The notes: generated by a model from the sequence alone, not told the origin. A stretch of 64,000 nucleotides of DNA from Mucilaginibacter cryoferens (GCF_014205845.1 NZ_JACHCR010000030.1:19600-83599); one strand, 5' to 3'; counted from the stretch's first letter, positions 35,298 through 45,407 are shown. Made by a program: numbers and translations.

Positions 35298-38024
35298 ATG
35301 ATATCAAGAAAATTTTCACTCGTAGTATCTCTGTTATCCTCTTTTGGCTTTGCCGCAATGGCTCAGCAGGATAGCATTCCTTTAACCACCATTATTGAAA
35401 AGACAGCCAAATATTCGACTGCTTTTCCTATCGAAAAAGTTTATCTCCATTTAGATAAACCCTATTATGCCGCCGGCGATACCATTTGGCTAAAGGCTTA
35501 TGTAACGGTAGAAAAACACCAGCCATCGGGCTTAAGCGGTATTGTGTATGTTGACCTGGTTAACGGCCAGGATTCGGTATTAACCAGCCTTAGGTTACAA
35601 CTTAAAAATGGTTTTGCAAATGGCAATATAACGCTCGATGGCGAAACCTTTAAGCAGGGTGCCTACCGCATAAGAGCTTATACCAACTGGATGCGCAATT
35701 TTGATCCGGATTATTTTTATGACCGTACCATAAATGTTGGTAATGCTATTGATAACAAGGTAAACACTTTTATTACCTATAAAAGTTCGGGTAAAAAAGG
35801 AGGCTTGATAAAGTTGAATGCCAACATTATTTACAAGAGCCCTTCAAGTGCGCCGTATGCCGATAAAAAGGTAACTTGGCAGTTGATACGTAACGGAGAC
35901 CCCATTGGCAAAGGCCGGGGCAGTACAGATGCCAACGGAAACTTACTGGTAGAGATGCCCGAAAATGATGCAGAAACCCTGATGTCGGGATCGTTGGTTA
36001 CCTCTATTGATATGGGTGACCGTAACTTTGTAACCAATACATTTCCTTTAAAAGGCTCTATAACAAGTTTTGATGTGCAGTTTTTCCCGGAAAGCGGGCA
36101 GCTTACCAATGGCGTGCGCACCAAAATAGCCTTTAAAGCCATCAACGTAAAAGGCCTGGGTGCCGATATTACAGGAAACGTTACAGACGATAAGGGCAAC
36201 GAAGTAGCTGTACTTAAATCATCGCACCTGGGCATGGGTATATTTGGTATAACGCCAGATATTGATAAAACCTATACAGCCAACGTAATTTTCCCTAACG
36301 GTTCAAAAGCTACGTATAAGCTGCCAAGGGTGCAAAGTATGGGTATTGGCCTTGCCATTAACAACAGCGACCCCGATAACCTTGCGATTAAAATAGCTGC
36401 AAACGATGTGTTTTTACAACATAAACAAAACAAAAGCTTTTACCTTGTAGCACAAAGCGGCGGCGTTATTTACTATGCGGCTTCTACTACATTGCAAAAC
36501 CTCAGCTATTCGGCAAACGTACCGAAGTCAAAATTCCCTACCGGTGTTTTGCAGATAACCCTGTTCTCATCGGGCGGTTATGCTTTATGCCAGCGGGTTG
36601 TTTTTATTCAGCATAACGATCAGTTGAGCCTTGCTTTAAAAACAGACAAACCATCTTACACTGTAAGGCAAAATGTAAAAATGTCGGTAACGGCTCTTAA
36701 CAAAACCGCGCCTGTTATAGGCAGTTTTTCTGTAGCGGTTTTAGATGATACTACTATACCATCTGATGAAAATAACGAACAAACTATTTTAAGCAATATC
36801 CTGCTTACATCTGATTTGAAGGGTTATATAGAAAAGCCCAACTATTACTTTAACAAGCCAGATCAGGAGAAACTTGATAACCTGGATATTCTGATGCTTA
36901 CCCAGGGTTATAGCCGTTTTAGTTATGAGGATTTGCTGGCCGATAAATACCCACCTATTTACGTGGCACCAGAGCAAGGCATCGAAGTAACAGGCATATT
37001 ACGTACCAATACAGGCCTGCCTGTTAGTAAAGGTAACATTCGCCTGTTAGTACCCGACAATAGTTTTTCGGCCGAGACGCTGACAGATATGTCTGGTAAC
37101 TTTAAATTTTCGGATGTGGTTGTGAAGGATACTTCAAAGATAACCCTGAGCGCCCGTAACAACGTTAACAGCAAAAACATGGTAATTAACGTTAACGGCG
37201 AAATTTTTCAGAAGATAAACAAAAACAACAACGTTGCAGATGAGGTAGTGAACATTGATAGCGTAATACGTCCCTACCTGGAAAACAGCCGTAAACAATA
37301 TCAAAGCTCGCGGGTACTTAAGGAGGTAGTGATAAAGGCCAAACCAGTTGTTAAAAAAGCAAGCCATACAGATTACGGCACCTTTGCGGGGCTTAGTCCG
37401 CAGGCAGATCATGAAATAAATGCAGAACAGTTAAAGGGCTGCCCTATTTTATTAAACTGCTTAAGCACTATGGCATTGGGCTTAACTTATGTTGATAATA
37501 ACTTTTATGTAACCAGGGACTATAACCAAGGGAACAAAACAACACCGGTGCAAATTTACATTAACAGCTCGCAGGTTGATGTTAGCAACCTGAGTTCGAT
37601 GACAGGCGACGATGTAGAATCGGTGGAGATATTTTTAAACGACGGCCTAAGCGGCATTAACAAAGTAAACGGTACCAAAGGTGTTATGGTCATCAACAAA
37701 AAGGAAATAAAGAAACAAAAGATCTCTCTTTCTCAATTGATGGCGCTTATACCTAAACAAAATGTAATTACGTTTGCCGTACAGGGTTACACCAAGGCCA
37801 AAGATTTTTATGTACCCAAGTACGATGTTAACAAAAGCAGCGTTATTGGCCTCGACCTGCGCAACACTATTTACTGGAACCCCAAAGTAGTTACCGATAA
37901 AACAGGCATAGCAACCTTTAATTTTTATAACAGCGACGCCCGTGGCTCTTACCGCGCCATTATTGAAGGCTTGGATGGCGATGGTAACTTAGGCCGCCAG
38001 GTAATACATTTTAATGTGAAATAG
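35298..38024 (+). CDS. Secreted MG2-domain protein with plug-like region
   Basis: A 908-residue exported protein with a signal peptide (1-23). An MG2-type domain starts near residue 45 (KVYLHLDKPYYAAGDTIWLK). A carboxypeptidase-D-like sandwich lies near 564 (VTGILRTNTGLPVSKGNIRL). A plug-like segment follows (about 700-810; it contains ADHEINAEQL and VESVEIFLNDGLSGINKV). The YWNPKVVTDKTGIATFNF ending matches macroglobulin core strands. There is no thioester motif and no barrel. It is related in layout to the 1947-residue protein at 12.7 kb, but much shorter. Cell-surface role inferred. Confidence 0.8.
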   Translation: MISRKFSLVVSLLSSFGFAAMAQQDSIPLTTIIEKTAKYSTAFPIEKVYLHLDKPYYAAGDTIWLKAYVTVEKHQPSGLSGIVYVDLVNGQDSVLTSLRLQLKNGFANGNITLDGETFKQGAYRIRAYTNWMRNFDPDYFYDRTINVGNAIDNKVNTFITYKSSGKKGGLIKLNANIIYKSPSSAPYADKKVTWQLIRNGDPIGKGRGSTDANGNLLVEMPENDAETLMSGSLVTSIDMGDRNFVTNTFPLKGSITSFDVQFFPESGQLTNGVRTKIAFKAINVKGLGADITGNVTDDKGNEVAVLKSSHLGMGIFGITPDIDKTYTANVIFPNGSKATYKLPRVQSMGIGLAINNSDPDNLAIKIAANDVFLQHKQNKSFYLVAQSGGVIYYAASTTLQNLSYSANVPKSKFPTGVLQITLFSSGGYALCQRVVFIQHNDQLSLALKTDKPSYTVRQNVKMSVTALNKTAPVIGSFSVAVLDDTTIPSDENNEQTILSNILLTSDLKGYIEKPNYYFNKPDQEKLDNLDILMLTQGYSRFSYEDLLADKYPPIYVAPEQGIEVTGILRTNTGLPVSKGNIRLLVPDNSFSAETLTDMSGNFKFSDVVVKDTSKITLSARNNVNSKNMVINVNGEIFQKINKNNNVADEVVNIDSVIRPYLENSRKQYQSSRVLKEVVIKAKPVVKKASHTDYGTFAGLSPQADHEINAEQLKGCPILLNCLSTMALGLTYVDNNFYVTRDYNQGNKTTPVQIYINSSQVDVSNLSSMTGDDVESVEIFLNDGLSGINKVNGTKGVMVINKKEIKKQKISLSQLMALIPKQNVITFAVQGYTKAKDFYVPKYDVNKSSVIGLDLRNTIYWNPKVVTDKTGIATFNFYNSDARGSYRAIIEGLDGDGNLGRQVIHFNVK

Positions 38025-38040
38025 TTTTTTTGGAGCAAGG

Positions 38041-38150
38041 ATTTGGGGAGTAAGGATTTTGGGAACAAAGATTAAAGGACAAGAGAATTGAAACTCTTGT
38101 CCTTTTTCTTTTAATCCTTTAATCTTTGCTCCTTGCTCCCCAAAATCCTT
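38041..38150 (+). terminator. Long inverted repeat with inner terminator
   Basis: Outer arms GGGGAGTAAGGATTTTGGG and inverse near 38137-38155; inner stem AAAGGACAAGAG / CTCTTGTCCTTT (38074-38085, 38094-38105) with an 8-base loop. Likely ends the upstream transcript. Confidence 0.75.
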
Positions 38151-38205
38151 ACTTTCTTTTTCGCTTAAAAAAACTTAATTTTATTTCACACATAAACTTA
38201 TTATC

Positions 38206-38610
38206 ATGAATCCTTCCTTAATTAACTGGGCCGCGGTTGTTGTGGCCGCTCTTTCATCTTTTTTTGTTGGTGGTATCTGGTACTCTCCCTTGATGTTTCA
38301 AAAGGCATGGATAGCCGATAATAAACTGCTTGATGAAGATTTAAAAGCAGGCAACAAACTTCGCATATTTGGGATGACGGCAATTTTCTCGTTAATTATG
38401 GCAGCAAATCTGGCAGCCTTTTTAGCCGCCCCTGCAACTACCGTTACCTGGGGTGCCACAGCCGGTGCACTCGCTGGTGTATGGACATTTAGCGCCATAG
38501 CCATCATGAGCCTGTTTGAGCTAAAACCGTGGAGATTGATATTTATAAACGGGGGATATAGCTTAGTTTCATTAACCTTAATGGGCGCTATTTTAGGAGC
38601 CTGGAGGTAG
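38206..38610 (+). CDS. DUF1761 membrane protein
   Basis: A 134-residue protein with four membrane helices fitting the DUF1761 family; the pattern FVGGIWYSPLMFQKAW is characteristic. No function is established for this family. The following gene encodes a TMEM175-like channel, on the same strand. Confidence 0.85.
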   Translation: MNPSLINWAAVVVAALSSFFVGGIWYSPLMFQKAWIADNKLLDEDLKAGNKLRIFGMTAIFSLIMAANLAAFLAAPATTVTWGATAGALAGVWTFSAIAIMSLFELKPWRLIFINGGYSLVSLTLMGAILGAWR

Positions 38611-38703
38611 AGAGGAGGATAAATTCTAAAAATTAAATCCATGAACTTAAATTTAGGATTTAGAAATTGGAGTTTAGGATTTAGAGTTTCATATGTAGTT
38701 TTC

Positions 38704-39330
38704 ATGAACAAATCATACAATCAAATAGCCGGTAAAAACAAGGGGCGCATTGAAGCTATAAGCGATGGGGTATTTGCCGTGGCTTTAACTTTGCTTGTTT
38801 TGGATATTAAAGTACCGGTGAGCGAGGCCATAAAAACCGAGGGGCAGCTTTTTGCATCATTTTGTTTGATAACCCCCAAATTGCTCACCTACTTTTTAAG
38901 TTTTATGACCCTGGGGATCTTTTGGACGGGTCATACCACCCAGTTTAACTACTTTGAAAAAAGCGATCGCAATTTAAACTGGATCTGCCTGTTCTTTTTA
39001 ATGCTTATCTCCCTGCTACCCTTTACCACCGCGTTATTAAGCGAATACATTCATTTTAAGGTGGCTTTGGGTTTCTACTGGCTCAACATTCTGTTATTGG
39101 GCTTAACCCTGCTATTGCAATGGAATTATGCCTATAAACGCAACCTAACCAGTATACCCCAAAATGAACAAGAAGCCATTAACAAAGCGATGCGCCGGCG
39201 TATTATAATTTCGCAAATATTATATGCTTTTGGTGCCTCGTTATGCTTTGTTAATATTTATTTAAGCATAGGCGTTATTATTATCATACAACTCAACTTT
39301 GCCATACCCATAATTAACAGGCGGATATAA
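38704..39330 (+). CDS. TMEM175-family potassium channel-like protein
   Basis: A 208-residue six-helix membrane protein of the TMEM175/DUF1211 family. The first helix carries the family motif RIEAISDGVFAVALTLLVLD. The bacterial members form tetrameric K+-selective channels of this size. Helices lie at about 20, 55, 85, 115, 165 and 190. The frame upstream (to 38641) reads as TTAGGATTT-type repeat DNA, so I start at 38704. Confidence 0.85.
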   Translation: MNKSYNQIAGKNKGRIEAISDGVFAVALTLLVLDIKVPVSEAIKTEGQLFASFCLITPKLLTYFLSFMTLGIFWTGHTTQFNYFEKSDRNLNWICLFFLMLISLLPFTTALLSEYIHFKVALGFYWLNILLLGLTLLLQWNYAYKRNLTSIPQNEQEAINKAMRRRIIISQILYAFGASLCFVNIYLSIGVIIIIQLNFAIPIINRRI

Positions 39331-39332
39331 AA

Positions 39333-39764
39333 TTATACCCGATGATTATCGGCACGCCAGTTTTTGATAGCTCGTTTAATATCATCGGGCCGAAGGCTTT
39401 CGGCCAACGTTTTTTCAACCAATTGTACCATTTCTTCGTCGGCAGCAAAGCGTAAAGCAGCTATTTGGCCAATAGTAAGCTTAGTGCTTAAAGGCTGGCG
39501 TGTAAGTATAAAATATCTTAAAGTTTCTTCAGCGCGGATAGCCCTGTCTTGCGCCTTTAACGGAAAAGTGCGCATCAAAATAAAAACAAAAACCAGGCAG
39601 GTAAATAACAATAATATCAGCAGCGAAGTTAACATACCATCGGCGGCCCACTGCTTTACCACATTTACAATAGCCAATATAAAACCGGCTAAAAGCAAAA
39701 AGGTTAATACATAATGATAGCTTGCCGTATAGCGCCTGTGGTTGGCAAAATTCTGATCGGTCAT
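39333..39764 (-). CDS. DUF6526 membrane protein
   Basis: A 143-residue protein with two N-terminal helices (about residues 18-65) and a cytoplasmic C-terminus with FPLKAQDRAIRAEETLRYF, as in DUF6526. It has been seen in many Bacteroidota; no function. It converges on the TMEM175 gene with only two bases between the stops. Confidence 0.7.
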   Translation of the reverse strand: MTDQNFANHRRYTASYHYVLTFLLLAGFILAIVNVVKQWAADGMLTSLLILLLFTCLVFVFILMRTFPLKAQDRAIRAEETLRYFILTRQPLSTKLTIGQIAALRFAADEEMVQLVEKTLAESLRPDDIKRAIKNWRADNHRV

Positions 39765-39967
39765 TGGTTTTGGATTTTAATGGAAAGATAGCTTTTTAGT
39801 AGCAAGTAGTTAGTATTAAGACTTTTTTTGCCTTTTAAAAACTTCGACGCAATTGTCTTGATACTTGATACTAACTACTCGATACTATAATGACTTGATA
39901 CTATAATGACATTTTTCCTAAACAATGCAGCCATATTTGAGTTCAATTTATAATAAACAATAACAGT

Positions 39968-40831
39968 ATGGCTACTACAGCAAGTTCTTTTGAAAAAACT
40001 TTCAGTTTAGGCGGCGATTTTACTATAAACCGCCTGGGCTATGGCGCTATGCGCATTACCGGCCAGGGCATTTGGGGGCCTCCCAAAGATAAATATGAGT
40101 GCATCCGCGTTTTAAAACGCGCGATAGAACTGGGTGTAAACTTTATTGATACTGCCGATAGCTACGGCCCCAATGTATCTGAAAAATTAATTGCCGAAGC
40201 CCTTGCACCCTACCCTGCCGACCTGGTAATAGGCACCAAAGGTGGCTTGCTACGCACAGGACCCAATGAATGGCCTGTAGACTCGTCGCCAGCACATTTG
40301 GCACAGGCCCTGGAAGGCAGTCTGAAACGTTTAAAACTGCAAAGGATAGACCTTTACCAGCTACATCGCATAGATCCCAAAGTACCTGCCGAAAAATCAT
40401 TTGAGTTTTTGCAAAAGGCGCAGCACGATGGCAAAATAAAACACATCGGTTTATCAGAAGTAAGTGTGGCCGATATCAAAAAAGCGCAGGAGTTTTTTGA
40501 GGTAGTATCGGTACAAAACATGTATAGCGTTGATAACCGCAAATGGGAAACCGAACTGGAGTATACCCGCGATCATAATATCGCTTTCATTCCGTGGTTT
40601 CCCCTTGGTGGTGGTAACGTACAGGGCGAGCAAATATTAAAACGTGTTGCCGATAAGCATAACGCCACCATTCACCAGATTGCGTTAAGCTGGCTTTTAC
40701 AGCACTCGCCAAATATTTTGTTAATTCCGGGCACATCAAGTGTTGAACACCTGGAAGAGAATATGAAAACTATCAACATTCAATTATCTGATGATGACAT
40801 CGATATTTTGAATACTTTGGGCAAGGCCTAA
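39968..40831 (+). CDS. Aldo/keto reductase
   Basis: A 287-residue NADPH-dependent oxidoreductase, TIM barrel. The catalytic tetrad is complete: D61, Y66, K91 and H133 (DTADSYG, GTKGG, LHRID). The NADPH phosphate site should be near the C-terminus (PGTSSVEHLEENM). Substrate unknown. Confidence 0.92.
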   Translation: MATTASSFEKTFSLGGDFTINRLGYGAMRITGQGIWGPPKDKYECIRVLKRAIELGVNFIDTADSYGPNVSEKLIAEALAPYPADLVIGTKGGLLRTGPNEWPVDSSPAHLAQALEGSLKRLKLQRIDLYQLHRIDPKVPAEKSFEFLQKAQHDGKIKHIGLSEVSVADIKKAQEFFEVVSVQNMYSVDNRKWETELEYTRDHNIAFIPWFPLGGGNVQGEQILKRVADKHNATIHQIALSWLLQHSPNILLIPGTSSVEHLEENMKTINIQLSDDDIDILNTLGKA

Positions 40832-40858
40832 AAAAGACCAACTTTAGCACACAAAAGC

Positions 40859-40891
40859 AAAAGGATGTCATTAAGTTTATGGCATCCTTTT
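40859..40891 (+). terminator. Terminator after aldo/keto reductase gene
   Basis: Stem AAAAGGATG / CATCCTTTT with a 15-base loop, then TGTTTTAG. It covers the upstream part of the next ORF's longer frame, supporting the later start for that gene. Confidence 0.75.
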
Positions 40892-40918
40892 GTTTTAGCT
40901 GAAAACGATACCACGACT

Positions 40919-41344
40919 ATGAAAACCAAAGAAGAAATACTCAATAGCTTTTATACCGCAGGGGCCAATGGCATGCCAGAGATAGCTGCACCCGATTTGC
41001 TTAACGCAATGGAAGCCTACAAGCAACAAAGCCTACAAGATGCTTTTAACGCCGCCCGCATGCTTAAAGATGAATCATCTGCACCACCCGATTATCGTTT
41101 CTGCGACCTGGACGACTATATCAAAAGCACCGAAATAAAAGTTGCCAAGCACGAACGCGACGAACTAAGCGAACATATAGCCCTGGTGGCCGAAAGCGTG
41201 CTCCCCAACTTTTTACCCGATGACCCCACAGTAAATGAGTTTTCTTTCGATTTTAATATGATGGGCATTGGGTACACCGCCTTTTACATTAAAGATGAAA
41301 ATGGCTACTGGGAAATGAACAGGTGGAGATTGGGAAGGGAGTAG
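40919..41344 (+). CDS. Hypothetical protein, 141 aa
   Basis: A cytosolic, acidic protein with an N-terminal helical region and a C-terminal beta-rich part ending FYIKDENGYWEMNRWRLGRE. The longer frame (40865) would begin inside a terminator, so MKTKEE is the start. No family recognised. Confidence 0.65.
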   Translation: MKTKEEILNSFYTAGANGMPEIAAPDLLNAMEAYKQQSLQDAFNAARMLKDESSAPPDYRFCDLDDYIKSTEIKVAKHERDELSEHIALVAESVLPNFLPDDPTVNEFSFDFNMMGIGYTAFYIKDENGYWEMNRWRLGRE

Positions 41345-41426
41345 GCCGTTTCCGGTTGGCAGTTTGCAGTTACTTAGCAAGTAATAAAGTTAAAACTGAG
41401 AACTGCCTACTGCGCACCGCAAACTG

Positions 41427-41717
41427 CTAAATAACCGCCACCTTAATAGGCTTCACATCCACACTTTCCCATACCTTTTGGGTGATGTAGGGTTCGCCCT
41501 GCTTCCAGGCTTCTAATTGCTCCTCCAGTTCAAATTGCAGCATCATTACCGAGCCTATCATATTGCCTTCATCATTTAAGAAAGCCGCCGCTGCTACAAA
41601 GTTGCCATTTGCTTTAAGTGCCTTAACACCATCCAAATGATGTAGGCGCGTATCCATACGGCGTTTAAGCGCGCCTTCATCGGTATAATCATATCCGGTT
41701 ACCAGGTATTGTTTCAT
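41427..41717 (-). CDS. YciI-family protein
   Basis: A 96-residue ferredoxin-like alpha/beta protein of the YCII-related family: TGYDYTDEGALKRRMDTRLHHLDGV has the conserved H-L(x)G region, followed by VAAAAFLNDEGNMIGSVMML. Members are small enzyme-like domains, possibly with a catalytic His-Asp pair. Single gene. Confidence 0.85.
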   Translation of the reverse strand: MKQYLVTGYDYTDEGALKRRMDTRLHHLDGVKALKANGNFVAAAAFLNDEGNMIGSVMMLQFELEEQLEAWKQGEPYITQKVWESVDVKPIKVAVI

Positions 41718-41932
41718 CAGGTTTTAAAATTTATTTTGTTAAATAAAACTCAACCCATATGGTCAAATTCTGTTTTGTTATCGCAGTTGTAAAACTATAA
41801 AATTAAGAATACTGGCTAAATTCTTAAATATTCACCTAAAGCATCACAATTTTTCTTAAATTAATTTATATTTATAAATGTAAACTTGACAATTTTTACA
41901 ATATTTGTTTCCCAATTGTAACAGACCAAATA

Positions 41933-43099
41933 ATGAAGCACACCCTACACCAGGAATTTATTAAGATATTTAACAAAGAAGCCGATAACGCCTACTTCTC
42001 ACCAGGACGCGTAAACCTTATTGGCGAACATATTGATTACAACGGCGGGCTGGTTATGCCCTGCGCCATTACCTTTGGCACCTACCTGTTAACATCACCA
42101 AATGAGGATGGCGTTTTCCGTTTCAGAAGCTTAAATTTTGACGAAAAACAGGATATTGCCCTACAATCATCTTATGAAAAAGTTGGTGAAAACTGGTTCA
42201 ACTTCCCCATTGGTGTTATAGATAGTTTTATAAAAGAAGGACATGAACTTAAGGGTTTGGATTTTCTTTTTTATGGCGATATCCCAATTGGTTCGGGTTT
42301 ATCATCATCAGCTTCTATCGAAGTAGTTACATCTTTCGCCCTGAATGATATCTTCAATAGCGGTTACAGCAAACTTGATTTGGTTAAACTATCAAAATCT
42401 GTAGAAAACAATTTTATAGGTGTAAACTGCGGCATTATGGACCAGTTTGCCGTAGCCTTTGGCGAAAAGAACAAAGCCCTGATGCTCAATTGTGATACAC
42501 TGGATTACGAGGCCGTTGACAGCAATTTAGGCGAATATGTGCTGGCCATCATCAATACCAACAAACCTAGAAAACTGGCCGAATCAAAATACAACGAGCG
42601 TGTTGAAGAATGCCAAACTGCGCTGACTGCTTTGCAGCAGGAACTTGATATCAACTATCTTTGCGATATTGATGCCGATACGTTTAAAAAATATCAACAC
42701 CTGATTACCAATCCTGTTGTACTTAAACGCGCCACACACGTTATTGAAGAGAATGACCGTGTAAAACTGGCCGCCAAAGCGTTGGCAAGCAATAACCTTG
42801 ACGAATTTGGCCGTTTGATGTACGCCTCCCATGATTCGCTGCGCGACTTATACGAGGTGAGCGGCGTTGAACTGGACACCGTTGCCGAATACAGCAAAAC
42901 CAACCCCAATGTTGCAGGTGCCCGCATGACGGGAGCAGGCTTTGGAGGTTGCGCCATTGCCTTAGTAAAGGGCGATGCATTTGAAGATTTTGCCAAAGAG
43001 GTAACTGAATACTATACTCAAAAAATAGGCTACGCGCCATCTGTTTACAACTCGTTAATTGGCAACGGCGTTGGCTTATTAAACCAAGTAGCTATTTAA
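41933..43099 (+). CDS. galK: Galactokinase
   Basis: A GHMP-family kinase that converts alpha-D-galactose to galactose 1-phosphate with ATP, the first step of the Leloir pathway. Signature GRVNLIGEHIDYNGG (25-39) carries R26, ATP-loop GSGLSSSASIE lies at about 120-130, catalytic D170 (GIMDQF) and C-terminal MTGAGFGG are present. Length 388 fits. galT and galE are not in the window. Confidence 0.96.
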   Translation: MKHTLHQEFIKIFNKEADNAYFSPGRVNLIGEHIDYNGGLVMPCAITFGTYLLTSPNEDGVFRFRSLNFDEKQDIALQSSYEKVGENWFNFPIGVIDSFIKEGHELKGLDFLFYGDIPIGSGLSSSASIEVVTSFALNDIFNSGYSKLDLVKLSKSVENNFIGVNCGIMDQFAVAFGEKNKALMLNCDTLDYEAVDSNLGEYVLAIINTNKPRKLAESKYNERVEECQTALTALQQELDINYLCDIDADTFKKYQHLITNPVVLKRATHVIEENDRVKLAAKALASNNLDEFGRLMYASHDSLRDLYEVSGVELDTVAEYSKTNPNVAGARMTGAGFGGCAIALVKGDAFEDFAKEVTEYYTQKIGYAPSVYNSLIGNGVGLLNQVAI

Positions 43100-43186
43100 G
43101 CTATTATTCGATACTTTTGCGCCTCCTGGTTTATTAGCTTATTGGCAAAACACCAATAAATTGATAAACCAATGAACTAATAAACT

Positions 43187-43726
43187 ATGGAGATTCGCAA
43201 ATTAAAGTTAGATGAGCTTAACCGGGCTTCGGTTGATGAGTTTAAAGAACAGGATAAGTTACCCGTTGCCGTTATATTAGATAACGTGCGCAGCATGCAC
43301 AATATAGGCTCTATATTTCGTACCTCCGACGGTTTTGCTGTTGAGCAGATTTGCCTTTGCGGTATAACCGCCCAGCCCCCGCATCGCGAAATTGAAAAAA
43401 CCGCACTCGGCGCTACCCTTTCTGTAAACTGGACCTACCACGAAACTACGTTAGAGGCCGTTGAAAAACTACGAACCGAAGGCTACCAGATAATAGCCGT
43501 TGAGCAAGCCCAAAACAGTACTATGCTCAACAAATTTACGCCCGCCCCTACCCAAAAATACGCCCTTATATTTGGTAACGAAGTTAATGGCGTAAGCGAC
43601 GAAGTGATGCAAAAGATAGATGCCTGCATTGAAATTCCGCAGTTTGGCACCAAACACTCTTTTAATATTGTAGTATCTGCCGGCATTGTGCTTTGGGATT
43701 TTTTTGCCAAACTGGTGGTTGGTTAA
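43187..43726 (+). CDS. TrmH-type RNA methyltransferase
   Basis: A 179-residue SpoU/TrmH-family 2'-O-methyltransferase with the knotted SAM site. Motif 1 is ILDNVRSMHNIGSIFRTSDGF, motif 2 IFGNEVNGVSDEV, and motif 3 IEIPQFGTKHSFNIVVSAGIVLW. It probably modifies a tRNA or rRNA ribose. The exact site is unknown. The short N-terminus lacks an extra RNA-binding domain. Confidence 0.92.
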   Translation: MEIRKLKLDELNRASVDEFKEQDKLPVAVILDNVRSMHNIGSIFRTSDGFAVEQICLCGITAQPPHREIEKTALGATLSVNWTYHETTLEAVEKLRTEGYQIIAVEQAQNSTMLNKFTPAPTQKYALIFGNEVNGVSDEVMQKIDACIEIPQFGTKHSFNIVVSAGIVLWDFFAKLVVG

Positions 43727-43800
43727 TACAATCAAAGTTTCTTTTTAAGTTTGTATGTGTAGATGCTTTTGTTTGATACTACTTACCTGATACCAAAAAG

Positions 43801-44460
43801 ATGAATGCCTTAGCCAAAAAACTACAGATAAAGCCTCAATCGCGCTGGTTGCTTCATAACGCGCCGGCTAACTATTTAGATTATCTGTTGCCTTTACCTA
43901 AGGGTGCTGAGGTGTTTTTTAATTCATCGGGTAATTTTGATGGCGTGCAGCTTTTTGTAACCAACAGTAATGAGTTGGCTACCGAATTAAAGGTTATTTC
44001 GCCACTTTTAAAACCTGACACCATTTTCTGGATCATCTACCCTAAAAAAACATCTAAAATAAAAACCGACCTGGAAATGATGGGCAGTTGGGATACCCCA
44101 TCTGTATACGGCCTGCGCCCGGTTGCTTCCGCAGCAATAAATGAAACATGGACGGCATTACGCTTTCGCCCCGCCGAACAAGTTAAAGTTTCTGAGGGCC
44201 GCAACGACGGCATTCGCGCCAAAGAACATAGCGCCTACATTGATGTTGATAATAAAATTATAACACTACCCCATTATATAAAGCTGGCTCTTGAACAGCA
44301 GCCCGGTGCCCTTGCCTGGTATCAACAGCTATCCTACAGTAATAAAAAGGAATATGTACTATGGATATTAACCGCCAAGCAAGAAAAAACCCGCGATGAG
44401 CGTTTAGCTAAAATGGTAGCTATGTTACTGAATAACAAAAAGAACCCGGCTGATAAATAA
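43801..44460 (+). CDS. YdeI/OmpD-associated family protein
   Basis: A 219-residue cytosolic protein. The N-terminal 115 or so residues resemble DUF3052-like domains (LLHNAPANYLDYLLPLPKGAE). The C-terminal 65 residues match the bacteriocin-protection YdeI/OmpD-associated domain (LEQQPGALAWYQQLSYSNKK, then LAKMVAMLLNNKKNP). The function is unclear; family members occur singly across bacteria. Confidence 0.75.
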   Translation: MNALAKKLQIKPQSRWLLHNAPANYLDYLLPLPKGAEVFFNSSGNFDGVQLFVTNSNELATELKVISPLLKPDTIFWIIYPKKTSKIKTDLEMMGSWDTPSVYGLRPVASAAINETWTALRFRPAEQVKVSEGRNDGIRAKEHSAYIDVDNKIITLPHYIKLALEQQPGALAWYQQLSYSNKKEYVLWILTAKQEKTRDERLAKMVAMLLNNKKNPADK

Positions 44461-44528
44461 TATCTGCTGAGCATCCCACGCCTACCTAAGGAGTAAGCCG
44501 GTGCTTGTAACACCAGAAACAAGGTATT

Positions 44529-44975
44529 TTAAGCTGCACTATGGTTATCAGGCACTTGCACTGGCCAATGAAAACACAGCAAATACCCATCGGGGTCTTT
44601 AACGTGCAGCGCTTTGAAGTTGTATTTTGTGATCGCGGGTTTATCTGCATTAATTCCGTTATTTTGTAAATGGCTATACAATGCATCTGTATGGGGGCAT
44701 CCAAAATAAAATGAAGTATCATTGTGAGCCTCTGTACGTGAACTATCCGGCGTAGCGGGCCGGTCGGACTTTTCATAAGCCGTGTTGAGCATAAATTCTA
44801 TCTCATTTAACTTAAACAGCACCCAATCAACATCATCTCCCTCACCAGAAGAAGCTGCTACTTTAAAACCCAACACATCACGGTAAAACCGAAGCGATGT
44901 TGGCATATCAAATACCTGTATCAGCGGAGCCATGCCGCTGATTGTAAAGGGGGTGTTGTTGATTTGCATGTTCAT
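44529..44975 (-). CDS. VOC family (glyoxalase/bleomycin-resistance) protein
   Basis: A 148-residue vicinal-oxygen-chelate protein: the paired beta-alpha-beta-beta-beta modules open with PLIQVFDMPTSLRFYRDVLGF and close with VKDPDGYLLCFHWP. Metal ligands may include the C-terminal His/Glu equivalents, but I cannot assign them with confidence. It could be a dioxygenase, isomerase or antibiotic-binding protein. Confidence 0.85.
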   Translation of the reverse strand: MNMQINNTPFTISGMAPLIQVFDMPTSLRFYRDVLGFKVAASSGEGDDVDWVLFKLNEIEFMLNTAYEKSDRPATPDSSRTEAHNDTSFYFGCPHTDALYSHLQNNGINADKPAITKYNFKALHVKDPDGYLLCFHWPVQVPDNHSAA

Positions 44976-44999
44976 ATTCCAAATTCCTCCGGCAACTTT

Positions 45000-45407
45000 T
45001 TATTCTAAAACCTTCGCCAATGGCCCATCCAATTTCACAAAGGCAGACCAGCCGGGCATAGCACCGGGTTGAAGTATACCGATCAATGTTCCTCTCAATT
45101 TAACTCCCACCTCCCGCAATAACCCGTCATCAGAACACAAATTCCATTGGCAATTTATTTCATCTTCATATTTAATCGGTTCAATGGAAACACCATCCTT
45201 TAAAAAAACAGCCGGATTTAAATAAGGAGCTTTATGTTGATCCCAATTCGTTTCTATTGGGGTTTCTGCCTGATTATAAAGCCATAGGTCCCCTATTATC
45301 TTACCTTCAAAATAAAGATAAGCATAAGCTACAAATTCATCGTCCTCAATAATTAAAGAGTAGCTATCATTTTTACCGCAAAAAAATTGAGCGAAAAAGA
45401 TCGACAT
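45000..45407 (-). CDS. Hypothetical protein, 135 aa
   Basis: A cytosolic acidic, tryptophan-containing protein (WLYNQAE, NWDQHKAPYL). It resembles small SMI1/Imm-like immunity domains only in its acidity; no diagnostic motif. It is followed by the VOC gene on the same strand with a 24-bp gap. Confidence 0.6.
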   Translation of the reverse strand: MSIFFAQFFCGKNDSYSLIIEDDEFVAYAYLYFEGKIIGDLWLYNQAETPIETNWDQHKAPYLNPAVFLKDGVSIEPIKYEDEINCQWNLCSDDGLLREVGVKLRGTLIGILQPGAMPGWSAFVKLDGPLAKVLE

